Positions 17,401 through 25,295 of a DNA stretch of 64,000 nt are shown in pieces. Position 1 is the first letter of the stretch; every line of letters starts with the position of its first letter. The DNA lies in assembly GCF_004343585.1 (NCBI RefSeq), contig NZ_SLYW01000011.1, positions 78,709 through 142,708 on the forward strand, written 5' to 3'. The stretch comes from Neorhizobium sp. JUb45. Lineage in GTDB: Bacteria > Pseudomonadota > Alphaproteobacteria > Rhizobiales > Rhizobiaceae. Under the pieces are notes generated by a model. That model was not told the origin of the DNA. It worked only from the letters and a program-made list of their open reading frames with translations, and did not search any database. The position numbers and the translations under genes were made by a program.

Positions 17401-20400
17401 GCACACCATCGCCATCGATGTCGCCATCGCTCTGGTTGATAATGCCGTCACCATCGAAATCTTCGGAAGGTCCCGTCCCGATACCGGGACCTTCAGGGAA
17501 GTCGAGGGCAAAACTCTGGGGCGCAACCGCGGCGCTGGCATTTGCCGGCGTGGCATTGTCCGATACCGCCCCGGATGCGAGCTGCACGCTGTAGATACCA
17601 TCACTCCATCCGCCGGCAGGCGGCTGGAACGTGTAGAGTGCAGTGGATGTTTCTGTATCATAGCTGACGGCGGGGCTGCCTGCACTCGAAGGCCCGGTCA
17701 CCACGATATCGGATGCATCGACGCTTGCGGCATTGATACCGCTTGCGTCCTGATAGACCACGGCAACAACAAGAGCGGCGTCCTCGGATGCCGGCGCCGT
17801 GTAGCTGAGGCTGGCGACAGGGCCCTGATCATCGATTGCAGGCATGTTGTGGAGCGCGATTGCGGCGATCTGAGCATTGTCGACACTCGCCGGCATCGTC
17901 AGCTTGATGACGCCATTGGCATCCGAAGTGACGATAACGTCCCTGTCGAAGGCGGAATGCAGACCGGCCTGAGCGGTCAGGTCGAGATTGTCGAGGATGA
18001 TCTGGCCATTGGCGAGGACGTCGAATACGCGCTTGCCCGCAGTCGAGTTCAGATACCAGATCTCCACGAATTTAAGGGTGAGCACATACTGCGTATTGGC
18101 CTCGAGGTTGCTGATCGCATACGAAAACTCGGTGCTTTTTCCGCCATACCGCGCTGTCGTGTACAGCGAGGCATCAAGCGGTCCGGCAGCGTTGGTGATC
18201 GGTGCGACCGTGTCTCCGAAAAGACCGTCCGAAATCTTGTGCGAGCCAATCCACGCGGTGCCGTCCGTACCGATATCCTCGTCGGCCTGATAGGTGATGC
18301 CGTCCTCTGTCGTCACAGCACCGCCGTTGAAATTGACGGCCAGTACCAGCGTTCCCTTGTCGAGGTCACCCGGTGGCGGAATATTGGGGAAGTCGAGTGT
18401 GAAGGCCTGCGTGAGACCAGCGGTATTGGTATTGGCCGGCGTAGAGGTGTCGGACACCGACCCTGCCGCGAGCTGGACGCTGTATCCCCCCTCTCCCCAG
18501 CCACCGGCCGGCGGCTGAAACGTATACACGGCCACGGCGGTCGCCGCATTGTAGCTGACGGTGACACTGCTGGCCGTTGCACCGGTCAGAAGGATATCGC
18601 TTGCATCGATGCTCGACGAATTGACGCCGCTATCATCGTGGTAGGTAACGGTCACAACCAACGGCGCATCGGCATTCTGGGGCAAATTGTGGGAAAGAAC
18701 GGCCGTCGGCCCCTGATTGTCGATGCCGGGAAGATTGTGGATGGCGATGGCAGCGATCTGGGCATTGTCGACGCTTGCCGGCATCGTCAGCTTGATCACA
18801 CCATTGGCGTCGGAGGTGACGATCACGTCCTTGTCGAAGGCGACGTGCAGACCTGCTTCGGTGACGAGGTCGAGGTCGTCAAGGACCACGACATTGTTGA
18901 CGATTACATCGAAAACGCGTTTGCCGGGTGTCGAATTCAGATGCCAGATCTCGGCGAATTTCATCGTCAGCACGTATTGGGTGTTGGCGGCAAGATTGCT
19001 GATCACATACGAGAATTCGGTGTTTTTTCCGCCGTAGCGCGCCGTATTGTAAAGTGACGCATCAAGTGGCCCCTCGGCGTTCGTGGTCGGCGCCAGCGTG
19101 TCGCCGAACTGACCGTCGGAGATCTTGTGCGAGCCGATCCAGGCTGTTCCATCCGTACTGTTGTCCTCGTCGGCCTGATAGGTAATGCCATCTTCGGTGG
19201 TGACCGCTCCGCCGTTGAAATTGACGGCCATGACCAGCGACCCCTTGTCCAGTTCCGGCTGCGGACTGTTTGGAAAGTCGAGGTTGAAATTGACGGGAGT
19301 TCCGGCAAGGCTTTCATTGCCGGCGGCCGACCCGTCAGCCACGGCTCCGGCCGCCAGTTGCACGCTGTAAGCGCCATCTGTCCAGCCACCAGCCGGCGGC
19401 ATGAACGTGTAGATGGCCGTTGATGTCAGCGGATCGAAACTGACTGTAACGGAACTCGCGGTCGCTCCCGTCAGCACAATATCGGACACGTCGACAGTCG
19501 TCGCGTCGATGCCGTTTGCGTCCCGATAGACGACAGTGACCACAAGTGCCTCATCGGCACTGTCGGGCACATCATGCGTCATCACAGCCGTTGGGCCCTG
19601 GTCCGCGGGTTCGGGGGCCTTGTGAAGCGCAATTGCTGCTATCTGCGCATTATCGGCCGTCACCGGCATGGTGATCTTGATGACGCCATTGGCGTCGGAC
19701 GTGACCAGCACATCCTTGTCGAAAGCGATGTGCATGCCGGCGCGCGCCATCAGGTCAAGATTGTCTATCACCAGCGCATTGTTGACCAGCACGTCGAAAA
19801 CGCGTTTGCCGGGCGTCGAGTGCAGATACCAGATTTCTGCGAATTTGAGTGTCAGCACATACTGGGTGTTCGCCTCCAGCTGGCTGATCGTATAGGAAAA
19901 ATCGGTCGCCTTGCCGCCATAGCGCGCCGTCTTGTAGATCTCGGCCTCCATCGGCCCCTCGACATTGGTAATCGGGCTGACCGTATCGCCGAACTGGCCA
20001 TCGACATATTTGTAGGAGCCGAGCCATGCTGTTCCGTCGTTGTTGTTGTCGTCGTCGGCCTGATAGGTGATACCGTCTTCGGCAGTGATCGCCCCGCCAT
20101 TGAAGTTGACGGCAAGAACAAAAGCGCCGCGATCCAGGACCTCGTCCGGCGTGCCGAATGGAGCGCTGGCGACCGTCAGGATGACCGGATTGCCGGCGGC
20201 ATCGGATGCAGCCCCTGCAGCGACGGTGAAGGAATAATTGCCTTGTACCCATCCGCCGGATGTCGAACCAAATGAGTAGACGGCAGTTACCGTCTTGCCG
20301 TCCGCAGAAATGCTCTTCTGGAAGTCGAGCAACTCGTTGGAGCTTGGCCCGGACATGATGAGATCGTTTTCGCCGATGCTGTCGAGGTTCATCGCTATCG

Positions 20401-23400
20401 TGTCGGTGAACACGACCGTCGCCACGAACTGCGCATCTCCAGCCGGCGCCGATTGCACATCGATCGTCACCACCGGTGGTGTCGTGTCGCCGCTCAGATC
20501 CTTCTGCTCGCCGGTGATGATGATGTTTTCCCAGTCGGCGGCAAATGTCTCGGACGCCTCGATCTCGCGGATGATGAAACCGGAAACCTTTGCCTGACCG
20601 GTTACCGACTCGAATTCGATATCCAGCGTCGAGTTTCCATCATTGGCCCGCTCCTGAACCTCGTAGCTCAGGAGCAGTTCCTTGGCAGCACCGCCGCTCA
20701 GCTCGTATATGTCCAGAAGGCCGTCAGGAGATCCGGGAATGGTGACATACTGGCCTTCGATCTTGATCCGGAAGAGACGCGCATCAGGCCCGCCCGCACC
20801 GCCACCCGGTGCCCCGTAGAAAATCTCCGCCATGTAGAGATCGATATCGAACAGGCCGCCCTCGCTGACGGGAACCGCATACCCCCAGGTCCCGGTCTGC
20901 GATCGTTCGGACTGGTGCAGCACATCAAGCTCGGTGCCGTCTATGTTGAAGGGTGCAGGCTCGAAGCTGCGGTAACCTGTTCCGGTGATCCAGCCGTTGG
21001 CGGCACCCCCCGGCTTATCCGAAAGGAAGGTCACGCTCTCACCGCCAACTATGGCAGTGTAGTCGTTTCCACCGGCATTGACGGCAGCGACGACGTTATT
21101 CTGGAGAGCCTCGGCGGACGAATTGGAGGCAAGAATACCGACGGCAAGCGCCGATGGAACGGTCCCGCCGGATTTCAGGTCGAGTTCGTTCGTACCTGTC
21201 AGGGCGGCGAGTGCAGTGCCTTCCAGCTGCACGGTTTCGATCGTGCCGCCGAACGCTGCTTCGGTAAAGGTCTGGCCACCGCTGGTATAGGTCCAGTGCG
21301 GTGTCACGATGCCTGTTGCCGTATCGAATTCCAGGGAAACCTTGATGGAATCGGTGGATGTCGCCGATGCGAGCGCATCGATGCGGTAAAACGCCGTGCC
21401 TTGCCCATTAGGCTGAAACGGCCGTTCGAATTCCCAGGCAACTTCGATGCCGGTCGTGCCGTCCGGCAGCTTCACCGCCGCGATATAGACGAAATTGTCC
21501 ATATCGCCCGAACCGGCAAACATGCCCTGCACCAGTTTGGCGCCAGCCGGCACGCCGGCAATCTCGTCGAAGAAGCTGTCCATCAGCGTCGACACGGTGA
21601 AGATGCCGGTATCGGCACCGGGCGTTACGCCGAACTGGTAGGCACCGCGCTGCGTATCGTCGAACGGATTTCCGGCTTCGACGCGCTTGATCTGAAAGGC
21701 GCCGGGCGCTCCGCCTGCAATCAGGTTCTCGTTGTCATAAAAAGATTCCGGCAGGCCGGTGCCATCCGTCATGATGCCGGTAAAACCGATATCAAAGCCA
21801 TTATAGAGGCCGGATGCACCATCGAAAAAGTCGGGGCGATCGTTGGGAAGCGGCGCACCCGAGATAAACTCCCAGACCAGCGTCTCGTTGCCGTTGATGA
21901 CATTGGCCATGCCATTGGTCGGATCGGCGGCGAACGGGTCGAACGTATCCTCGACATCATCGAGGTCGCGATCGGTCGGATCCGGCGTGATGCCGGTTCC
22001 GGCTTCCGGATCGAGAATGAAAATCTTGTCCGATCCGTGGGTCGCAATCCAGATCGTTCCCGCGAAGATCTCGTTGTTTCCCTGGGTCGTCACATCCAAC
22101 GGATTGCCACCTATACCGCGCGTTTCGGTGGAGATGACGCGGCCTTCGGCATCGAGATTGAGGGCTGTCAGATTGCCGTTGAAGGAAACCGTCAGCAGTG
22201 CGTGTTGCAGCTCGTCGCCGCTCCATGTGTATTCGGTCAATCCGTTGGTCGAGCTGGCGATCGAATGGAGCGAGCCGTCGAATGGCAGATTGCCGTCATT
22301 GGGCTTCGGCGACAGGTAGATGGCCTGTCGCGGATCGATGAACTCGTTGCCCTCGGCATCGGAGCCGACGATGTCTCCCCAGTTGGCGATCATCGGCCCG
22401 AGATCCACCGGCCCGGTCGCAGACACGACCAGTGCGCCGTTGACGATCGTCAACGGTTGTCCGGCCTCGTTATAGAGATAGAGCCCGGCCTGCGTGCCAT
22501 AAGCGCGCGTGACGTTCGGATGGCCGCCGTAATAACCCAGCCCCTGAGCGAAATAGAGCTGCGTGTTGTAAGGTGTGCCATCGATATAGCTATTGGTCAG
22601 CCCATCGGCGATGTTCGTATCGATGAGATGCAGCTGGTCGGGCTTGCTGACGCCTATATTGCCGGGATTGGCCGCATCATGAAGCGTCACCGCAGGGCCG
22701 TTGTCCGGGATGCCGTCCTTGTTGAGATCGACGATCAGTTCGCCATTGGCATTGACCGGCATGCCGCCCCAGCTGGCATTGGGGCCATTATCATAGGTGT
22801 ATAGCTTGCCGTCTTGGGTGATGACGATGTCATAGGCATTACGATAACCGGGCGAGAAGATCTTCACCGTGCCGGACGTGTCGTAGATCGCCTGATTGAG
22901 CCCGTCATTGCCGCCGAAAGGGTCGCCTCCTGCAATGCCATTACCGGAAATATCCTTGCCGTTGACGTCGTTCGGCCGTGTCGGATCATCGAGCGTGGGG
23001 AGATCGAAGACGTAGGACTGCGGCGCATAACCGGGAGGCGCATAGGTCTTCAACCCTTGCGCTTCGAGATCGGCAATCTTTTCCAGGTCGATCGAGACGA
23101 TTGCGCCGGAATAATAATATTCGTTTGTGTGCGAGAAATTGTTGCCCTGCGCACCACTATTGGTGATCCCGCCCACCGCAACCAGCAGTGTCGGCACGCC
23201 GTTGATCTCCGTCAGCTGCATGCCATTTGCCGCATGGTTCTCCTCCGAGCGCGGCAGCCCGCGCACGATATCGACCTTGACCCATCCCGTGTCTGTCAAC
23301 GTCAGGCGAGAGATGATGCTGGAATTGGTATCGAGATCGGAATCGTCACCGCTGCTGCCGCCGGCAATGCGACTGTCGGACGAGGACACGTAGAGAACCA

Positions 23401-23689
23401 TCTGCCCCAAGGCATTGGTGGTGGTGACGACGCCCGTGACTTCACGCTCGTTTATGTCGGCAGCGATCGTGCCATCGTCATTGTGGTTCGGCATCGTCTT
23501 GACGAGCGTGATGATCTCCTCGTCCACAACCGCATACCCGCCATCGACTTTCTTCGCGATTTCAAGGGCCTTGATCAAGCCATCCTGCTGCGTGACATAG
23601 AGGCGGCCGTCAGCACCGAATTCGACAGACGTCGGATTGTTGATCGATACGCCTTCGAGGGCATACTGGGTGAAATCACTGAGTGCCAT
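14468..23689 (-). CDS. Giant multidomain protein: sorbosone-dehydrogenase-like propeller, malectin-like, Ig-like and cadherin-like modules; likely type I secretion cargo
   Basis: The start at 23689 has GGGAG 8 bases upstream; an ATG at 23737 lacks a site. About 3073 residues. In order: a beta-propeller like glucose/sorbosone dehydrogenases (about 10-570; VEFGADGRLYVTQQDG, SPGYRNAYDIVITQDGKLY); unassigned beta-rich segments; three malectin-like modules (NFNGG motifs near 1193, 1488 and 1785) separated by Ig-like modules with DQGPTAV and LTGATASS; a thrombospondin-3-like Ca-binding stretch (DGDGIINQSDGDIDGDG, about 2076-2100); a lectin/LamG-like region; a cadherin-like domain (VTENSAGAVIGTL, about 2750-2840); and a C-terminal tail ending HLAHHFDL. 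There is no N-terminal signal and no GGxGxDx RTX repeat was noticed. HlyD and ABC exporter genes lie just upstream, so type I export is inferred; sugar or polysaccharide binding is likely from the modules. Confidence 0.8.
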   Translation of the reverse strand: MALSDFTQYALEGVSINNPTSVEFGADGRLYVTQQDGLIKALEIAKKVDGGYAVVDEEIITLVKTMPNHNDDGTIAADINEREVTGVVTTTNALGQMVLYVSSSDSRIAGGSSGDDSDLDTNSSIISRLTLTDTGWVKVDIVRGLPRSEENHAANGMQLTEINGVPTLLVAVGGITNSGAQGNNFSHTNEYYYSGAIVSIDLEKIADLEAQGLKTYAPPGYAPQSYVFDLPTLDDPTRPNDVNGKDISGNGIAGGDPFGGNDGLNQAIYDTSGTVKIFSPGYRNAYDIVITQDGKLYTYDNGPNASWGGMPVNANGELIVDLNKDGIPDNGPAVTLHDAANPGNIGVSKPDQLHLIDTNIADGLTNSYIDGTPYNTQLYFAQGLGYYGGHPNVTRAYGTQAGLYLYNEAGQPLTIVNGALVVSATGPVDLGPMIANWGDIVGSDAEGNEFIDPRQAIYLSPKPNDGNLPFDGSLHSIASSTNGLTEYTWSGDELQHALLTVSFNGNLTALNLDAEGRVISTETRGIGGNPLDVTTQGNNEIFAGTIWIATHGSDKIFILDPEAGTGITPDPTDRDLDDVEDTFDPFAADPTNGMANVINGNETLVWEFISGAPLPNDRPDFFDGASGLYNGFDIGFTGIMTDGTGLPESFYDNENLIAGGAPGAFQIKRVEAGNPFDDTQRGAYQFGVTPGADTGIFTVSTLMDSFFDEIAGVPAGAKLVQGMFAGSGDMDNFVYIAAVKLPDGTTGIEVAWEFERPFQPNGQGTAFYRIDALASATSTDSIKVSLEFDTATGIVTPHWTYTSGGQTFTEAAFGGTIETVQLEGTALAALTGTNELDLKSGGTVPSALAVGILASNSSAEALQNNVVAAVNAGGNDYTAIVGGESVTFLSDKPGGAANGWITGTGYRSFEPAPFNIDGTELDVLHQSERSQTGTWGYAVPVSEGGLFDIDLYMAEIFYGAPGGGAGGPDARLFRIKIEGQYVTIPGSPDGLLDIYELSGGAAKELLLSYEVQERANDGNSTLDIEFESVTGQAKVSGFIIREIEASETFAADWENIIITGEQKDLSGDTTPPVVTIDVQSAPAGDAQFVATVVFTDTIAMNLDSIGENDLIMSGPSSNELLDFQKSISADGKTVTAVYSFGSTSGGWVQGNYSFTVAAGAASDAAGNPVILTVASAPFGTPDEVLDRGAFVLAVNFNGGAITAEDGITYQADDDNNNDGTAWLGSYKYVDGQFGDTVSPITNVEGPMEAEIYKTARYGGKATDFSYTISQLEANTQYVLTLKFAEIWYLHSTPGKRVFDVLVNNALVIDNLDLMARAGMHIAFDKDVLVTSDANGVIKITMPVTADNAQIAAIALHKAPEPADQGPTAVMTHDVPDSADEALVVTVVYRDANGIDATTVDVSDIVLTGATASSVTVSFDPLTSTAIYTFMPPAGGWTDGAYSVQLAAGAVADGSAAGNESLAGTPVNFNLDFPNSPQPELDKGSLVMAVNFNGGAVTTEDGITYQADEDNSTDGTAWIGSHKISDGQFGDTLAPTTNAEGPLDASLYNTARYGGKNTEFSYVISNLAANTQYVLTMKFAEIWHLNSTPGKRVFDVIVNNVVVLDDLDLVTEAGLHVAFDKDVIVTSDANGVIKLTMPASVDNAQIAAIAIHNLPGIDNQGPTAVLSHNLPQNADAPLVVTVTYHDDSGVNSSSIDASDILLTGATASSVTVSYNAATAVAVYTFQPPAGGWGEGGYSVQLAAGSVSDTSTPANTNTAGLTQAFTLDFPNIPPPGDLDKGTLVLAVNFNGGAVTTEDGITYQADEDIGTDGTAWIGSHKISDGLFGDTVAPITNAAGPLDASLYTTARYGGKSTEFSYAISNLEANTQYVLTLKFVEIWYLNSTAGKRVFDVLANGQIILDNLDLTAQAGLHSAFDRDVIVTSDANGVIKLTMPASVDNAQIAAIALHNMPAIDDQGPVASLSYTAPASEDAALVVAVVYQDASGINAASVDASDIVVTGPSSAGSPAVSYDTETSTALYTFQPPAGGWSDGIYSVQLASGAVSDNATPANASAAVAPQSFALDFPEGPGIGTGPSEDFDGDGIINQSDGDIDGDGVLNGDDMLAYDSDDDGHGVTLAAGASLLLDFNVAGTPYQSGFTGVMASSNPAFKAEDTGSGVVSGGKLHVTTTNGDTGSANTPQNGYQVGIRNASFTVEAQFDNPYFNTGEVPNNYEQLGLQVSLHSDAFVKFVFGSPGANIEFSQNSGLALKPAFANGHVLADFASAKLQLAVTTQGTTSTATATITLLDTAGNVIPGGGPTTVGTLTLDPALSAALRDGGTAVGVGVTSTHFGGDAFTWSADDFKIIEGGYQAPPQPDAASILSTQTDIVKTDVYSGTASGAAVLKILAGGTNVQTSNYGGNSFMLQNVGDKKIAGVFLDVRSALYSDSVFDADGSGGDQITKDFAFQTNQATGAILPSTYQHFFYAARDPGLPDPLYNNVYSDSAKGAGGGFRGLLLKFSGNQNGFQIGESMGFSGDMDPNSIAGLLKSTVDGTSVPGWDVGGVSGAELIGARVTIMFSDGTMATGQLMGDGSQAGAQALITQQQGPLPIAHLSVNGYEDGENGTYGGTLPQVIVSGPVGETVRVIMTRGFDPVNSSKLLANGSITVDALVAQRLAAHDFAASNAADFQTVDIVIPAGGSIDISSLFNYGSAPNGNAGIPDYDQLQLGFVAAVIDPDNGSLPIGAVTDPIYLVNNGSPVVAANVAPTDINLSGLLSVTENSAGAVIGTLTAVDANIADNHIFTTDDSRFEIIGNQLKLRSNIALDHELAAATNVAVTATDSGGLSMVRTFGLVVTNDPSDDPTGSTFIASVNGASGDLEQGSFASSVDLETNRIIGIQFTVPAGIDLSSGAFIESAIISWISDRSHTTTNTALTFSVESQLNGAPITTGVTNRSYLPERDIWQAGGSWTDGQKITVGIDLADQLNDLIVTDGLVAGDVITVKVEGTGGTRYIEAAGGNRSGPELAITYVDAANRAFFARDYAPSTFDDNVEDYLHITQSNPVDQEVPDILWAGHETLPSDITDMADTHLAHHFDL
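17330..20300 (-). repeat. Internal tandem modules of about 295 codons (malectin-like plus Ig-like)
   Basis: Within the giant gene the unit beginning AVNFNGGAVTTEDGITYQAD occurs three times, with its NFNGG codons near 20105, 19222 and 18333, so the period is about 885-889 bases. Each unit continues through ARYGGK, NTQYVLTLKFAEIW and PGKRVFDV, then DQGP and an Ig-like module. A fourth Ig-like module (near 17830-17500) has no malectin partner after it. Copies two and three are nearly identical over long stretches, which points to recent duplication. Confidence 0.85.
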
Positions 23690-23777
23690 GGTCGTTGCTC
23701 CCGTTGGGAATGCCGGCGAAACGTCCGACGTCGTCATGCACGTGTGAATGCTGTCTAAAGCTGCGGGATCGCGCCGA

Positions 23778-25292
23778 TCAGGTTTCCCTGAAACTGCGAT
23801 GTATGGAATTCAGCAACGGGCGCAGGAGATAGTCCATTGCCGTCCGCTCGCCGGTCAGGATGAAGATTTCCGCCGGCATGCCTGGCAGGAGCTGAAGATT
23901 TGCGCTGATCGCCAGAATGTCGGATGGATCGACATCGACCTTGGCCAGGAAATAATGCTGACCTGTTCGCTCGTCCAAAAGGCTGTCTGCGGAAACGGAG
24001 CGCAAGGTACCGTGAATCTGCGGCATGTTGCGTTGTGCGTAGGCAGACAGCACCACCTTGGCCTTCATGCCGGCATGAACGAGGTCGATGTCCATGGGAT
24101 TGATCCGTGCATCAAGGACGACCCGGCCATCCATCGGCACGATTTCGAGGATGACTTCACCCGGCTTGATAACGCCCGCCTCCGTTGTCACACGCACATT
24201 CATCACCACACCCGAGATCGGAGCAACGATGGAGGTTCGGCCCACCACGTCCAGCACGGCCGGTATCTTGCGGCGCAGCACAGCGAGCTCGGCCTGAACC
24301 GTGGCAAATTCCTCCTCGGTTTTTTCCTTCTCCTGATTGCGGGTGGCTTCAAGCTCCATCGCGGCAATCCGCATGGATTGGGTGGCGGAAGCGATCTGGC
24401 CGCCATTGGAGGCCATCTCGCCACGCAGTTCCGCCTGCATCCGCTGCAGTTCAAGAAGCCGTGGCAGACGTTCAAGACCGCGCGAGACCAGAGACTGGGC
24501 ATTGCCAATCTCCCGCCCGATCAGTTCCAGCTGCACCTGTTGCGCCTGATCCAGAGACTGAAACCCAGAGATACGGGCCTGCAATTCCTCGATCTGACCG
24601 GCAAGCAGACGTTGGCGCGACAGGTGCCGTTCGGTTTGGCTGAGCAACAGGCTCTGCTGTGCCGCAACGGATCGGGCAAGCTGAGCCGGATCGAGCAGGT
24701 CTTGCGAGACGGGTGAACTGACGGCAACGGCGTTCACGCGTTCGGCCTGTATTCTCGCCTCGACGGCAAGGTAATAGGCCATCCGCTCCCTCAGTTCCGC
24801 CAGTTCCGCCTTCGCCTTCGTATCCTCAAGTGTCACCAGAGGCTCACCCCTGGTGACGATTTGTCCCTCCCGGACATGGATACGCTGGATAATGCCGCCT
24901 TCGAAATGCTGTACGGCCTTGCGGCTGCCCTCCGGGCTGACGACGCCGGGCGCCATGGCGGCTCCGGCCATCGGTATTGCAACAGCGAGCAACCCACCGA
25001 TGCCGAAGAACAGGCCGATCGTTATCCAGCCCAGCCGACGCGAGCTTTTGATGGCGTCATCCAGCGACATTTCCGTGCCTTCAGGAGAACGTGGCAGTGC
25101 GCTCGTCCATAAAATAACGGCAGCGATAAACATCACCACCAGCAGGCAGATCACCATCGTCGCCGGATCATGACGAATGCCGGCGAAAAACGCGCCCAGA
25201 GAGCTTTGCCAGCCATCGAAATGCAATAGCGCTTTATCCATGAGGGTCTTGATAGAAGTCGTCTCGTTTTGAGGACCGTGTGTCTGTTCCAT
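23778..25292 (-). CDS. HlyD/PrsE-family type I secretion adaptor
   Basis: 504 residues. It has the membrane-fusion layout: lipoyl-like half motif (VQHFEGGIIQRIHVREGQ, from about 127), a long alpha-helical hairpin (about 155-330), second lipoyl half and a beta-barrel region with IVAPISGVVMN, and a C-terminal LPGMPAEIFILTGERTAMDYL typical of PrsE/HlyD. Unusually, two hydrophobic segments are present (about 45-66 and 88-110) where most adaptors have one. The adaptor links the inner-membrane ABC exporter to an outer-membrane TolC, which is not encoded here. It starts 3 bases after the exporter stop, so the two are co-translated, and it precedes the giant gene by 88 bases. Confidence 0.88.
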   Translation of the reverse strand: MEQTHGPQNETTSIKTLMDKALLHFDGWQSSLGAFFAGIRHDPATMVICLLVVMFIAAVILWTSALPRSPEGTEMSLDDAIKSSRRLGWITIGLFFGIGGLLAVAIPMAGAAMAPGVVSPEGSRKAVQHFEGGIIQRIHVREGQIVTRGEPLVTLEDTKAKAELAELRERMAYYLAVEARIQAERVNAVAVSSPVSQDLLDPAQLARSVAAQQSLLLSQTERHLSRQRLLAGQIEELQARISGFQSLDQAQQVQLELIGREIGNAQSLVSRGLERLPRLLELQRMQAELRGEMASNGGQIASATQSMRIAAMELEATRNQEKEKTEEEFATVQAELAVLRRKIPAVLDVVGRTSIVAPISGVVMNVRVTTEAGVIKPGEVILEIVPMDGRVVLDARINPMDIDLVHAGMKAKVVLSAYAQRNMPQIHGTLRSVSADSLLDERTGQHYFLAKVDVDPSDILAISANLQLLPGMPAEIFILTGERTAMDYLLRPLLNSIHRSFRET

Positions 25293-25295
25293 GAC

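Noticed and set aside
20453..22804. A plus-strand open frame of 783 codons opposite the giant gene, with others at 17354-19057 and 15278-16393
   Set aside because: They lie wholly antisense to the clearly modular giant protein, have Arg/Ile/Asp-rich shadow composition and repeat with the period of the sense modules; no ribosome site or family motif was seen.
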